Part shown: one piece after another, positions 49,951-58,500 of the stretch
Position numbering within the stretch: position 1 is the stretch's first letter
How the letters are laid out: every line of letters starts with the position of its first letter
From: Dyadobacter fermentans DSM 18053
GTDB taxonomy: Bacteria; Bacteroidota; Bacteroidia; Cytophagales; Spirosomataceae
Assembly: GCF_000023125.1 (NCBI RefSeq)
Contig: NC_013037.1
Location: 868,001 to 932,000, forward strand
Length of the DNA: 64,000 nt
Direction of reading: 5' to 3'
Position numbers and translations under genes: made by a program
Notes under the pieces: model-generated
Told to the model about the DNA's origin: nothing
Databases searched by the model: none
What the model saw: only the letters and a program-made list of their open reading frames with translations

Positions 49951-50574
49951 ATGCAAAAGAGAATTTTACGGCTCGCCCTGGTTTTGCTGATGGCAGGCAC
50001 GCTGCAAGTGAAAGCCCAATATGCCAAAGAAGACAGCACTTACAGAAAGTGTTTTATTGGCAGCACCCTATTTATGATTGCCAATGTAGTGCCTGACAAT
50101 AACCCGCCCCAAATGATTTATCTGAATTTGGGCTACCGCATTACCGGAAGGGATGTCGTTTCACTTGAATTCAAAACCTGGAAATATGGATGGCCTATCG
50201 GAATTCCGTATGGGAAATCTTTTGAAGCTGAAGGTGAAGGATTTCCTGGTTATATTCGCGAACACGGAGTTTCGCTTAATTACCAAAGATTTTTATGGAA
50301 AGGCCTTTTTGCTCAGGTTGACGTGATGCCTGCTTTTCAAAGTTTTGTCAATAAAGAAGGTAAGAAAATTGATAAAGGATTTCAGATATTTAATACTTAT
50401 TCCATCGGTTATCACATTAAACTTTTCAAAGACCGGCTATTTTTTCAACCTTCCATTGCCATGACGCATCGTCCCTACCAATCCACCATGCCCGGTTCGT
50501 TTAAAGAGGTGGATGACAGATGGTCAAGGGTATTTTTCGGGCAGCCCGGGCTGCATTTTGGGTTCAATTTTTAA
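49951..50574 (+). CDS. Outer-membrane beta-barrel-like protein
   Basis: 207 residues with a signal peptide (MQKRILRLALVLLMAGTLQVKAQ). Alternating amphipathic strands (QMIYLNLGYRITGRDVVSLEFKTWKYG, GVSLNYQRFLWKGLFAQVDVMPAFQSFV, NTYSIGYHIKLFKDRLFFQPSIA) and a terminal Phe (LHFGFNF) fit an 8-stranded outer-membrane barrel. Directly downstream of the Crp/Fnr gene. No transport or enzymatic role is recognised. Confidence 0.72.
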   Translation: MQKRILRLALVLLMAGTLQVKAQYAKEDSTYRKCFIGSTLFMIANVVPDNNPPQMIYLNLGYRITGRDVVSLEFKTWKYGWPIGIPYGKSFEAEGEGFPGYIREHGVSLNYQRFLWKGLFAQVDVMPAFQSFVNKEGKKIDKGFQIFNTYSIGYHIKLFKDRLFFQPSIAMTHRPYQSTMPGSFKEVDDRWSRVFFGQPGLHFGFNF

Positions 50575-50584
50575 ACTTGTATCG

Positions 50585-51208
50585 ATGAGAGCCTTCATAC
50601 TCAGTGTCGTCTTATTTGCAGTTTGCATTGGATGTGCGAAACAGCCGTCTTTACCATCAGACAGCAAATTCAACGTGACTGCCGTTTTAAATGACACAGC
50701 CTGGTTTGGAACCGGGAAAGTATTAAGGCTTATAGAGCAAGGGCAAAAAATTGAGAACGCAAAAAAGTTTACCCTGGTCGTGTTTACCGATATTGATTAC
50801 CCAGGTATGGGAAATGGCCCTAATCCAAACACCGACAATGGATGCGTTGATCCTGAATGCACCAGGACTCAGGGATTGTTGATTTACAATGTCCCATTAA
50901 AAAAGGGTACTTATAAGATTAGTAAACTGGATAAGAAAAGTGAGCTGCCGAATGAGCATGCGAATTTCGCTTATATTGGAAATTCGGGCGGAATGCTCAA
51001 TCGCTATATTTACACCGGATCAACTCCCGGAACGATCAAAATTACCAAAGTCAATAAAGCGCTGGGAACAGTGGAAGGCAGGTTCGATATTTCGTTCAGC
51101 CAGGATACTATCCTTGACTTATTACCGCTGCGAGGCAAAATGCGGACGACGGCGCATTTCAGGAACGGCCTCTTTCGTATTAAGATCACAGATGTTTTAC
51201 TTAAATAG
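50585..51208 (+). CDS. Lipoprotein of unknown function
   Basis: 207 residues from the ATG at 50585. Lipobox CIGC (Cys17), then AKQPSLPSDSKFNVTAVLNDTAWFGTGK, the opening of a family of lipoproteins common in Cytophagales (DUF-type with VTATLNGQPW-like start). A Cys pair in NGCVDPECTRTQG may form a disulphide. It starts 11 bases after the barrel gene and is in the same AT-richer segment, so it is probably a functional partner. Role unknown. Confidence 0.68.
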   Translation: MRAFILSVVLFAVCIGCAKQPSLPSDSKFNVTAVLNDTAWFGTGKVLRLIEQGQKIENAKKFTLVVFTDIDYPGMGNGPNPNTDNGCVDPECTRTQGLLIYNVPLKKGTYKISKLDKKSELPNEHANFAYIGNSGGMLNRYIYTGSTPGTIKITKVNKALGTVEGRFDISFSQDTILDLLPLRGKMRTTAHFRNGLFRIKITDVLLK

Positions 51209-51241
51209 GTTAGGTGCCAATTTTGAATCTGCGAAAAGAGT

Positions 51242-51823
51242 TTACTTCAATATTCCATGCTGCCTCTTTTTGCCTTTTTCAGCATGCGTTGTAACTCCCA
51301 GCTTCGTGAGAATTTGATCTGTTAAGTCAGTTTGCATGTCAGCTGAAAATACCACCAGGGGTTTTGACTCGCCGGCATTGTAATCCGCATATTTTCTGGA
51401 AATGTACGTCACCTGAAATTCCTTTGCGCATGCTGCAATGGCGGCTTTCACCGCCTTTTCGATTTCGGGAAACTTGCTGGCGTATTTTGTGCGCAGGTCA
51501 CGGTCTGCATTTGCCTGGAATTCCTGCATGGAAGTTTCAAGTGCTCCCAGTTCGGTTGCTTTATCTTTTAAAACAGGTTCAGGCGTTTGTTTGCCGAGTT
51601 GCTGATACGCTTGCATTTTCTGCTGATAAATGGCCAACTTCTCTTTTTGTACTGCCTGATATCTCGACGATGCGGTATCGATTTCGGCCATCAGTTTTTT
51701 GTACGACGGCAAATTCGCGTACACATATTCAAGGTCGACAGTGGCGAATTTGATGTTTTGGCATAGTGCATTGACAGACACCATCATCGATAATGCCAAT
51801 AGAAAAAAGACGTTACGCATCAT
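51242..51823 (-). CDS. OmpH/Skp-family periplasmic chaperone-like protein
   Basis: 193 residues with a signal peptide (ends NALCQ). The core IKFATVDLEYVYANLPSYKKLMAEID and a long charged coiled coil (YQAVQKEKLAIYQQKMQAYQQ, ALETSMQEFQANADRDL) are typical of OmpH/Skp. A C-terminal extension (LVVFSADMQTDLTDQILTKLGV) also fits the family. It is translationally coupled to the upstream M56 gene by a 4-base overlap, an unusual genomic setting for Skp. Confidence 0.85.
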   Translation of the reverse strand: MMRNVFFLLALSMMVSVNALCQNIKFATVDLEYVYANLPSYKKLMAEIDTASSRYQAVQKEKLAIYQQKMQAYQQLGKQTPEPVLKDKATELGALETSMQEFQANADRDLRTKYASKFPEIEKAVKAAIAACAKEFQVTYISRKYADYNAGESKPLVVFSADMQTDLTDQILTKLGVTTHAEKGKKRQHGILK

Positions 51824-53571
51824 TTTTTAGGAAGTTTAATTTTCATATCGACGTGTTTCCCGGGCGGCGGGGCAACTGCGAAGCCGAAACGATGTAAATA
51901 TGTTTTCGGGGGCGTGCTGTCATGAAGATTAATGGTGGACGGATCAAAAACCGCTTTGACGAGCTGGTTACCGATCGGTCCTGTTTTCGCCGGGGCATAA
52001 ACGGACCTGTTACCCCAAAACCCCGGCGTTTTTTCCTTTACAGCAAGCGGTAAGGTGTCGACTGCGATGTTGAATGCGACATTCATCGTGTAGCGAACAG
52101 CCACCGGTTTGAAATTTTTCTGGGCCGGGCGCCATTTGGGCATGAGGCTTACGATTCGCAGGGCTTCATTATCCAGGTCTTTCCGCACACCTTTTTCGAT
52201 CCTGGGATCGCTCACATTTCCAACGGTATCAATGAGGAATGATACGGAGACCTGCCCTTCAACACCGTCGAGGATGGCCTGCTTCGGATATTTTAGCGTC
52301 GTGGCTACGAAATTGCTCCTGTTCGGAAGTCCGGGCCAGCGGTCCAGCAGAATGCGCGCCGGTTCGCTGTTGGCAGGCATGCGTTTGGCTGCTTGCCTTT
52401 CTGCTTTCGTCAAAAGCGGCTTGGCATTACTTTTCAGGCGAATGTGGTATCTGGTGTTCGTTTTTCGGATTTTTTGCGTGTATTCCAGGAAATCGTCGTG
52501 AGTCACCGTCATGGTTGCGCCCCGCGGGATATTGTCGATCTCGAAACTGCCCGTGGTGGTAGTTACCGTGCTTTCATAAGTGCCGGAGAAGGTGATTGCA
52601 GCATTCGGCACGGGCAATCCTGATTCGTCGGTAACAATTCCCTTGACAGCTATTAAGCCAATGCCATTTTCGTTAACGATGGCATTTTCAATTCTCGTTC
52701 CGCTGTTCTTTTCTTCGGAAACATACTTTCTGGCAGCCATCAGGACGACGGCCAACGCGAGCACGGGTAGCAGCAGGAGGTATTTGCCTCTTAGCCAGGC
52801 GGCTGTCCTGTGCCGGTAGATCATGTGAATCCGCTTTTTAAGCAGGGACGCGTTGAAGAATTGATTGGTAACCGAAGTGGAAATGGCACTTTTTGCATAG
52901 CTAAGCAGAAATGCAGCATAATGATCCCTGTCGGCAGCCTGCTCGTCGGCCAGGAACTCATGGGTATCCTGCAACGCGCGCTTATAGAGCCAGAGCGCCG
53001 GATTAAACCAGAACAGCACCTTCAAGACCTCGATCAGCAAGATATCGAGCGTATGCCATTGCCGGATATGCACCATTTCATGGGCGAAAATGGGTTCGAA
53101 GTTTTGTTCGTAGTCCTCATTGGAAATGATCATCCATTTCAAAAACGAAAACGATCCGCTCCGGGCGTACTCGCGCTGACTGATTACCAAACGGTAAGCC
53201 TGCATGGGAACGGAAATCCCGCTCTGCACGATCCGATGCACTTGTACGATCGCTTTAATTAGCGCAACAGCCATCGAAACGGCCCCGGCACAATAGCAGG
53301 CGAGCAGTAAATATGCCGTATAATTGGTATCGGGGGTTACGTCCGCGGCTATCACCGGACCGCTTGCCGTTACCACCGCTGCCGCACTTTCAACAACGCT
53401 GACCGTTTCCTGCAATTCAACTGCCGGAATGATAAAGCTGACGATCAATGAAAAAAGCAAATAGGCGCGGTTGAGCATAAAGAAGGTATGCTTCCGGAAA
53501 AGCAGCCAATAGCACCCATAAAATACCATCCAGCAGATGTTGACTTTCAGCAGATAGGGAAGTGCTTCCAT
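51820..53571 (-). CDS. M56 (BlaR1/MecR1-like) metallopeptidase fused to a TonB C-terminal domain
   Basis: 583 residues. Membrane helices near 8-25, 34-52, 87-108 and 263-283. Zinc-peptidase motif FAHEMVHIRQWH (His164, Glu165, His168) with the downstream HEFLADEQA Glu. After the last helix comes a CarboxypepD_reg-like domain (about 307-360; GIVTDESGLPVPNAAITF), then a TonB-like domain (about 415-505; VEGQVSVSFLIDTVGNVSDP, PKWRPAQKNFKPVAVRY). It likely cleaves the BlaI repressor encoded 12 bases upstream, after a periplasmic or outer-membrane signal, replacing the penicillin-sensing domain of BlaR1. No beta-lactamase gene is nearby. Confidence 0.88.
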   Translation of the reverse strand: MEALPYLLKVNICWMVFYGCYWLLFRKHTFFMLNRAYLLFSLIVSFIIPAVELQETVSVVESAAAVVTASGPVIAADVTPDTNYTAYLLLACYCAGAVSMAVALIKAIVQVHRIVQSGISVPMQAYRLVISQREYARSGSFSFLKWMIISNEDYEQNFEPIFAHEMVHIRQWHTLDILLIEVLKVLFWFNPALWLYKRALQDTHEFLADEQAADRDHYAAFLLSYAKSAISTSVTNQFFNASLLKKRIHMIYRHRTAAWLRGKYLLLLPVLALAVVLMAARKYVSEEKNSGTRIENAIVNENGIGLIAVKGIVTDESGLPVPNAAITFSGTYESTVTTTTGSFEIDNIPRGATMTVTHDDFLEYTQKIRKTNTRYHIRLKSNAKPLLTKAERQAAKRMPANSEPARILLDRWPGLPNRSNFVATTLKYPKQAILDGVEGQVSVSFLIDTVGNVSDPRIEKGVRKDLDNEALRIVSLMPKWRPAQKNFKPVAVRYTMNVAFNIAVDTLPLAVKEKTPGFWGNRSVYAPAKTGPIGNQLVKAVFDPSTINLHDSTPPKTYLHRFGFAVAPPPGKHVDMKIKLPKK

Positions 53572-53583
53572 TTTCGGGAATGT

Positions 53584-53958
53584 TTAGCTTTTGCTTCTGT
53601 TTTTTTCGATAAATGCGGCCAAATCGTCCAGATCGCTCTTTTTTAGATTGTCGTCTTTCATGAAGAAGGAGACCAGATTGGACACGGAATTGTCGAAGTA
53701 ATTTTCGACAAGCTGCTGGACTTCATATTTGCGGTATTCCTGCTCGCTGATGAGCGGGTAGAATTCGTGGGTGTTGCCGTAGGTGTTATGGGCCACGATG
53801 CCCTTCTTTTCCAGTATTCTCACGAATGTCGCGACCGTCGTATACGCAGGTTTCGGGTCATCCATTTGCGCGAGGATGTCTTTAATGAATGCTTTACCCA
53901 GTTGCCAGAGAATCTTCATGATTTCAGCTTCGGCCCGGGTGAGTGAACGGGGTTCCAT
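53584..53958 (-). CDS. BlaI/MecI-family repressor
   Basis: 124 residues. Winged-helix start LTRAEAEIMKILWQLGKAFIKDILAQM, recognition region PAYTTVATFVRILEKKGIVAHNTYGNTHEFYP and the C-terminal dimer/cleavage part (NSVSNLVSFFMKDDNLKKSDLDDL). It heads the operon with the M56 protease; two 16-bp palindromes upstream are its likely operators. This is a standard protease-controlled repressor circuit. Confidence 0.93.
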   Translation of the reverse strand: MEPRSLTRAEAEIMKILWQLGKAFIKDILAQMDDPKPAYTTVATFVRILEKKGIVAHNTYGNTHEFYPLISEQEYRKYEVQQLVENYFDNSVSNLVSFFMKDDNLKKSDLDDLAAFIEKNRSKS

Positions 53959-53992
53959 ATTTGATCAGGTATATGACGATGGTGCAATATGC

Positions 53993-54048
53993 TACTAAAA
54001 AATTAGTATACAAGCTAAGTATTTAGATTTTTTACTAAAAAGTTAGTA
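53993..54048. promoter_or_regulatory. Two BlaI-type operators, 40 bp apart
   Basis: TACTAAAAAATTAGTA (53993-54008) is a near-perfect palindrome (TACTAA/TTAGTA arms); TACTAAAAAGTTAGTA (54033-54048) differs from it by one base. Their starts are exactly 40 bases apart, about four helix turns. TACTA/TAGTA arms fit BlaI/MecI sites. A minus-strand TAGCTTGT at 54010-54017, resembling a -7 element, lies between them. Confidence 0.8.
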
Positions 54049-54121
54049 GGTGGGGATTTGGCCACGGCTTGCGGACTAAGGTGTTCTGGTGTGATCGTGT
54101 ATTGGAAGTGTGGATATTTTG

Positions 54122-54149
54122 ACCTGGCGCAATGTCATAAGCGCCAGGT
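54122..54149 (-). terminator. Hairpin downstream of the copper-binding gene
   Basis: Perfect 9-bp stem ACCTGGCGC / GCGCCAGGT with a 10-base loop, 27 bases after the stop codon of the minus-strand gene ending at 54176. There is no T-run, so it may be a processing or weak terminator structure. Confidence 0.45.
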
Positions 54150-54175
54150 GTGATGTATGATATTCTGGCTCAGTT

Positions 54176-54520
54176 CTAAACCGACGTTGCCATTTGCTCG
54201 CATACCCGGGCGCATTGCCGGCATGCTTCGGCGCATAGGCGGCAATGCTCCATTCCCATTTCTGCATGGCGCTCACATTCCTGCGCACATGCATGGCAAG
54301 CGTCGGCACATATGCGGCAGAAGTGCGCGCTGAACCGGCTTCCCAGGCTCATGACTTCGGCGGCGCTGCGACAAATGGCAGCGCATTCCAGGTCAAGCTG
54401 GATACATTTAACCAGATTTTCTGGATTACTTTCTTTCAGGCATTCGGTCGCACAATAGCTGCATGCCACAGCACAAGCCGCGCAAGCGTCGATACATTCT
54501 TCGAATTGTTGATTTGCCAT
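54176..54520 (-). CDS. Four-helix-bundle copper-binding protein (Csp/DUF326-like)
   Basis: 114 residues with 19 cysteines in regular CxxC/CxxxC helix spacing (Cys9, 13, 16, 20, 23, 27 and later groups at 68-82 and 93-107). This is the signature of cytosolic copper-storage proteins and the DUF326 family. No signal peptide, so it stores Cu(I) or protects against it in the cytosol. It stands alone, with no copper regulator or exporter adjacent. Upstream and downstream genes are on the same strand but well spaced. Confidence 0.9.
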   Translation of the reverse strand: MANQQFEECIDACAACAVACSYCATECLKESNPENLVKCIQLDLECAAICRSAAEVMSLGSRFSAHFCRICADACHACAQECERHAEMGMEHCRLCAEACRQCARVCEQMATSV

Positions 54521-54563
54521 AATACTTGCGGTTAATGGGTGAGTGATCGGATTATTCCAAGCT

Positions 54564-55169
54564 TCATATCGTGATCCTTCCGCCAGTCAATGAAGAAGTG
54601 GTTGCTGTTACAAAAACAGTTCCAATACCGTTCACATTAGAAATGAGGTAGGGTAGGCTGGCAGAAGGGAGGCTGCATGGAGCGCAGGCCCACATTACGC
54701 TGTTCCAGAGAATTTGCAAATTATCTGCCCCTCTCGATATCCAAAACCGATGGTTCCCATCCAAAAACACAACATAAAACGTGTTCGGCGGAACGACATG
54801 GCCAATAATGCATTGTTTTCCATTCACATGGATCCTGGCCCATTCGGCATCCTCAGGAACATGCAAAGGATGGAAATACTCGGTCTTATCTTTTGGAGGA
54901 AATCCACCGTATATGGTGAATTTTTCATTTACAGCCTGAGATCTGATCGGCCCGTGGCTATAACCGTAAAGAGATTCAATTGCGTCAGATAGCATCTCAT
55001 TTAAATCCCAATCTGCAAAACTGTCTCCCTGATTTCGATCCAGGTGTTTGAAACTAAGTAGCATACAATCATCGCCTGCCAAATCCTTCGCCGATGCTTC
55101 CTTCGCTTTCGCCAGAACCTGCTTTATGGGACTTTGGATTTTTTGCCTTTTAATTTTAGGTTGTCCCAT
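54564..55169 (-). CDS. Uncharacterised partner of Panacea protein, probable toxin
   Basis: 201 residues. The middle (HPLHVPEDAEWARIHVNGK, IIGHVVPPNTFYVVFLDGNHRFW, residues about 107-147) resembles the closing beta-strands of RelE/BrnT-like small toxins, but no known catalytic residues are certain. It is followed by a ~55-residue tail rich in Cys, Ala, Ser and hydrophobics (VMWACAPCSLPSASLPYL), which may be acquired by loss of the original stop. The start overlaps the stop of the Panacea gene (TAATG), so translation is coupled, with the Panacea protein made first, as expected of an antitoxin. Confidence 0.6.
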   Translation of the reverse strand: MGQPKIKRQKIQSPIKQVLAKAKEASAKDLAGDDCMLLSFKHLDRNQGDSFADWDLNEMLSDAIESLYGYSHGPIRSQAVNEKFTIYGGFPPKDKTEYFHPLHVPEDAEWARIHVNGKQCIIGHVVPPNTFYVVFLDGNHRFWISRGADNLQILWNSVMWACAPCSLPSASLPYLISNVNGIGTVFVTATTSSLTGGRITI

Positions 55170-55666
55170 TAGTAAAGCTGCTGCCGATAAAATTCGGCCA
55201 TTGCTGGCTTAGGAATAATATTGTTGCAGCGATCGGCAGGTTCGAAACCCTTCCTGGCGTCGATCCATGGTGCCTCTGAATGCGTCAGCGCTTCCAGTTC
55301 CGGGCCCGATAAGCCGCTAAATTCTCCAAGAACATAATTTACCCAGTCAATCTGCTCTTTTGTCAAGCTCGGCTGCAAATATCCCGCAGGAGATTGAGTA
55401 CCCTCCTCGGGAACATATTTCAAGTCAACATACAATAGTGATTTATCTTTCAGCAGATCAAAGACTTTCCTGGACACTGGTCCATGCACCCACGCCTCAA
55501 AATCATCCTCGGTTAATGGATTTTCGAAATAAGCGAGGTGATAAGCCTGAGCATAGTAAAGAAGCTTTTGCAACTTCAAATGAGACATATCTCCGAAGTT
55601 TTGCAAAATATATTCGGACAAAAGAGCCGAATCAACCGTACCAAGCGTTTTATCAACTTCGATCAT
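55169..55666 (-). CDS. Panacea (DUF4065/SocA-like) antitoxin
   Basis: 165 residues. Diagnostic DUF4065 core: DMSHLKLQKLLYYAQAYHLAYFENPLTEDDFEAWVHGPVSRKVFDLLKD, residues 31-79, and GLSGPELEALTHSEAPWIDAR near the end, which usually closes the domain. Panacea proteins are hyperpromiscuous antitoxins that neutralise many unrelated toxins; the partner here is the 201-residue protein encoded directly after it. No known partner family was recognised. Quoted core is given by position only where long; the central motif is KLQKLLYYAQ. Confidence 0.85.
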   Translation of the reverse strand: MIEVDKTLGTVDSALLSEYILQNFGDMSHLKLQKLLYYAQAYHLAYFENPLTEDDFEAWVHGPVSRKVFDLLKDKSLLYVDLKYVPEEGTQSPAGYLQPSLTKEQIDWVNYVLGEFSGLSGPELEALTHSEAPWIDARKGFEPADRCNNIIPKPAMAEFYRQQLY

Positions 55667-55888
55667 AGCTGCACTATTTCAGGTACCCAAACGATGACTT
55701 CGAACGTCCATGGTCGGGGTCGTAGGTGGGTAGCAAACGTAACAAAAATATATGCAAGATGTTTTCCGCCCCTTGAAGAAATGAACACCGTTGTCCCATA
55801 AGCGCTTTTCATTGAGCATACGGACAAACAATTCTATCTAAAAAATTACCTTTTAAGCAGTTGTCGGGCGAGCGGCTTTTCAGGAAGG

Positions 55889-56398
55889 TCAAATCTGGTT
55901 TCTCTCCCAGGCACCCCGGTCGAGCGAATAAACCGCACAGAAATCTTCGCCGAACGTGCGGTTCTCGACAAAAGAAAATCCTAGCCTTTCATAAAACTTC
56001 CTCGCTCTCACATTGGAGTCGAGCGGATCGATCACGATGGCGGAGACGTCGGGCGACGAAAAACAGCGAACGATGGCCAACCGCATCATTTCAGCGCCAT
56101 AACCTTTTCCGAGGTCATCAGCTTCTCCAATCCAGATGTCGATTGCGCGGAGATTCGCCGGAACTTCGCCCCAGTAGTGGCTATCTTCCAGCAGAGGATC
56201 AATGATTTGTACAAAGCCAACCGGTCTGCCATCCAGTTCGGCAATAAGCTGCTCGCGCCATTCGGGCGACCGCAAAAGTTCCGTTTCCCATCCCCAGTCA
56301 TCGTTCGGATCTGAGGCGACGGTATGGGGTTGTTCATCCCAGTGCCGTAAAAGATCCAGATCCTCGATCGTAGCTGCTCTGAATTTGATCATCGTCAT
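55889..56398 (-). CDS. GNAT N-acetyltransferase, AAC(6')-like
   Basis: 169 residues from the ATG at 56398, which has a good ribosome-binding site (AAAAGGAGC) 4-6 bases upstream. GNAT features: FRAATIEDLDLLRHWDEQPH, DIWIGEADDLGKGYGAEMMRLA (acetyl-CoA loop variant) and DPLDSNVRARKFYERLGF. The RHWDEQPH start and DPLLEDSHYW are typical of aminoglycoside 6'-acetyltransferases and their chromosomal relatives. Antibiotic substrate unproven. Confidence 0.85.
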   Translation of the reverse strand: MTMIKFRAATIEDLDLLRHWDEQPHTVASDPNDDWGWETELLRSPEWREQLIAELDGRPVGFVQIIDPLLEDSHYWGEVPANLRAIDIWIGEADDLGKGYGAEMMRLAIVRCFSSPDVSAIVIDPLDSNVRARKFYERLGFSFVENRTFGEDFCAVYSLDRGAWERNQI

Positions 56399-56690
56399 GA
56401 TAAGCTCCTTTTAATGCGATTTACGAAAATAGCGTTTTGAAGAGTCTTTTGTACCGGGTTAGGTGAATCACTATTTGGAATAATGCTGTTGACACGTGCT
56501 GTCAGTCACCCATTTTTTACAAAAATTATTATGTAACTGAAATTCGACAAAAGGGTAGTCATTGTAAGTACAGTCGGTTACAAATGACGCCAGTAACTTT
56601 CCGAATTACTACGCAGGTCTATGCTATCATGCGTAGGGACGTCACAGGTTTCCCTAATCCTTGTTCAAAAAAGCATTAATCAAGATGACC

Positions 56691-58484
56691 ATGAAGAGAT
56701 TCTATCTTCCCAATGCCGCATTACTGACCACCCTGCTCGGCTCAGTCGCATTCACCGCCAGCGCCCAGGTAGGCATCGGCACCACTACGCCCGACGCCAG
56801 CGCGCAGCTCGAAGTGCAGTCGGGCGCCAAAGGCGTGCTCATTCCCCGCCTCAGCTCTTCCCAGCGCACCGGCATCGCCAGCCCGGCGGATGGCCTGCTG
56901 GTGTACGACACCGATACCAAGAGTTTCTGGTATTTCAAAAGCGGCACCGGCTGGACGGACAATGCGCCGTTGGCATTGCCCTATGCCGGCACAACCAACA
57001 ATGCGGCCGCAGCGTTTTCAGCTACCAACCAGGGTGCAGGTCCCGCGCTGGAAGGAATATCGGCCGGCACAGGCCCCGCTGGCCGGTTTCAGAATACCAA
57101 TTCCAACAATATCGACGCTAACACGCTGCATGTAGAAACCACAGGGAACGGCAACATCCCGGATAATACCCTGGGAAATGCTGCGTCGTTCAGCATAAAC
57201 AATAGCAACAGCGTGGGCGCTGCCGTAAGGGGCGAGGTGAATACGATCTTCGGCAACTTTGGTGCGGCGGGCATTTTTGGTAAATCCTCCGGTACGGGAG
57301 GGTTCGCCGGCCTTTTTCATGCAGCCAATACGTCGGGCAACGGCGCTGCGCTCGTGGCTATTAACGATGGTAACGGCAACGCCATCACCGCCAATGCAAG
57401 CAAAGACGGTGATGGCGTCGAAACGAACGTCGATGGAGGCGGCAATGCATTGTACGCTTGGGTCCCTTCTTTCGCAACCGGGCGTCCGGGACGGTTTGAG
57501 AACCTTAACGAGGATAATCAAACCGAGGCGCTCCTGGTCAGAACGGTTGGGGACGGCATTGCCGGTAACTTTAAGGTGGAAAGGACTACGGGTACTTCGG
57601 CAGCCGTAAAAGGAGAAGTCAATTCGAGGTTCGCCAACTTCGGAACGGCCGGGGTATACGGGATATCGTCAGGCACGGGCGGCTATGCCGGTTTGTTTCA
57701 TTCGAGTAATCCCGCAGGCAACGGCCATGCCGTAGTGGCATTGGCGGACGGTACCGGAAATGGCGTTATCGCGAACGCGGGTGGTACGGGCGATGGCGTG
57801 GAAGCGACCTGCGACGGCTCCGGCAACGCGATGTATGGCTGGATACCCAATTTCGGGACAGGCAAAGCCGGGCGGTTTTCAAATTTCAATTCATCCAATG
57901 GCCAACCCACGGTGCTGATCAGCACGAACGGGACCGGGAGCAACCTTCAGATAAACCATACCGGGGCGAGCGGCAACCTGGCCATATTCCAAAGTGCCGG
58001 ATCGACGGTGGCGCGCATCAACAAATCGGGAAGAGGCTTTTTCAACGATGGCGCGGTGACCGGCGGTGCCGACATCGCGGAAGCATTCGAGGTCGTGGAC
58101 GCGGTGTCCCAATATGAGCCGGGCGATGTGCTGAGCATTGCTACCTCCAAAGACCGCACAATCGAAAAAAGCGCTGGCGCTTATTCATCGCTCGTGCTCG
58201 GCGTGTACGCGACCAAGCCGGGCGTGCTCCTCACCGAGCAGCACGTCGAAAGCGAGCTCGCCGGAACGGTACCCATGGGTGTCGTGGGTGTAATTCCTAC
58301 CAAAGTGTGCGGCGAAGGAGGGGCGATTCAGCGCGGCGACCTGCTGGTAACTTCCTCGATCCCCGGCGTAGCCATGAAGGCCGATCCGGCCAAAATCCAG
58401 CCCGGACAATCACTCGGCAAAGCATTGCAGAACTTCGACGGCGAAGGGACCGGCAAGATCAACGTGTTTGTCAATGTCAAATAA
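56691..58484 (+). CDS. Secreted head/tail-fibre-like repeat protein
   Basis: 597 residues from the ATG at 56691 (MKRFYLPNAAL); an ATG two codons earlier at 56685 is also possible. Signal peptide then VGIGTTTPDASAQLEVQSGAKG, the usual start of Bacteroidota adhesin/tail-fibre-like proteins. Two Gly/Asn-rich repeats of about 100 residues (178-280 and 305-405; both contain GEVN, GTGG(F/Y)AGLFH and DGGGNALYAW-type strings) suggest a trimeric beta-helix stalk. The C-terminal domain (about 460-597; DIAEAFEVVD, LVLGVYATKPGVL, LLVTSSIPGVAMKAD) is conserved in such proteins. It is followed by a small secreted protein. Confidence 0.75.
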   Translation: MKRFYLPNAALLTTLLGSVAFTASAQVGIGTTTPDASAQLEVQSGAKGVLIPRLSSSQRTGIASPADGLLVYDTDTKSFWYFKSGTGWTDNAPLALPYAGTTNNAAAAFSATNQGAGPALEGISAGTGPAGRFQNTNSNNIDANTLHVETTGNGNIPDNTLGNAASFSINNSNSVGAAVRGEVNTIFGNFGAAGIFGKSSGTGGFAGLFHAANTSGNGAALVAINDGNGNAITANASKDGDGVETNVDGGGNALYAWVPSFATGRPGRFENLNEDNQTEALLVRTVGDGIAGNFKVERTTGTSAAVKGEVNSRFANFGTAGVYGISSGTGGYAGLFHSSNPAGNGHAVVALADGTGNGVIANAGGTGDGVEATCDGSGNAMYGWIPNFGTGKAGRFSNFNSSNGQPTVLISTNGTGSNLQINHTGASGNLAIFQSAGSTVARINKSGRGFFNDGAVTGGADIAEAFEVVDAVSQYEPGDVLSIATSKDRTIEKSAGAYSSLVLGVYATKPGVLLTEQHVESELAGTVPMGVVGVIPTKVCGEGGAIQRGDLLVTSSIPGVAMKADPAKIQPGQSLGKALQNFDGEGTGKINVFVNVK

Positions 58485-58500
58485 CCAGCTATCCAACATT

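Noticed and set aside
54050..54175. A short gene between the BlaI operators and the copper-binding gene
   Set aside because: No start signal or coding character; the only structure seen is a 9-bp hairpin.
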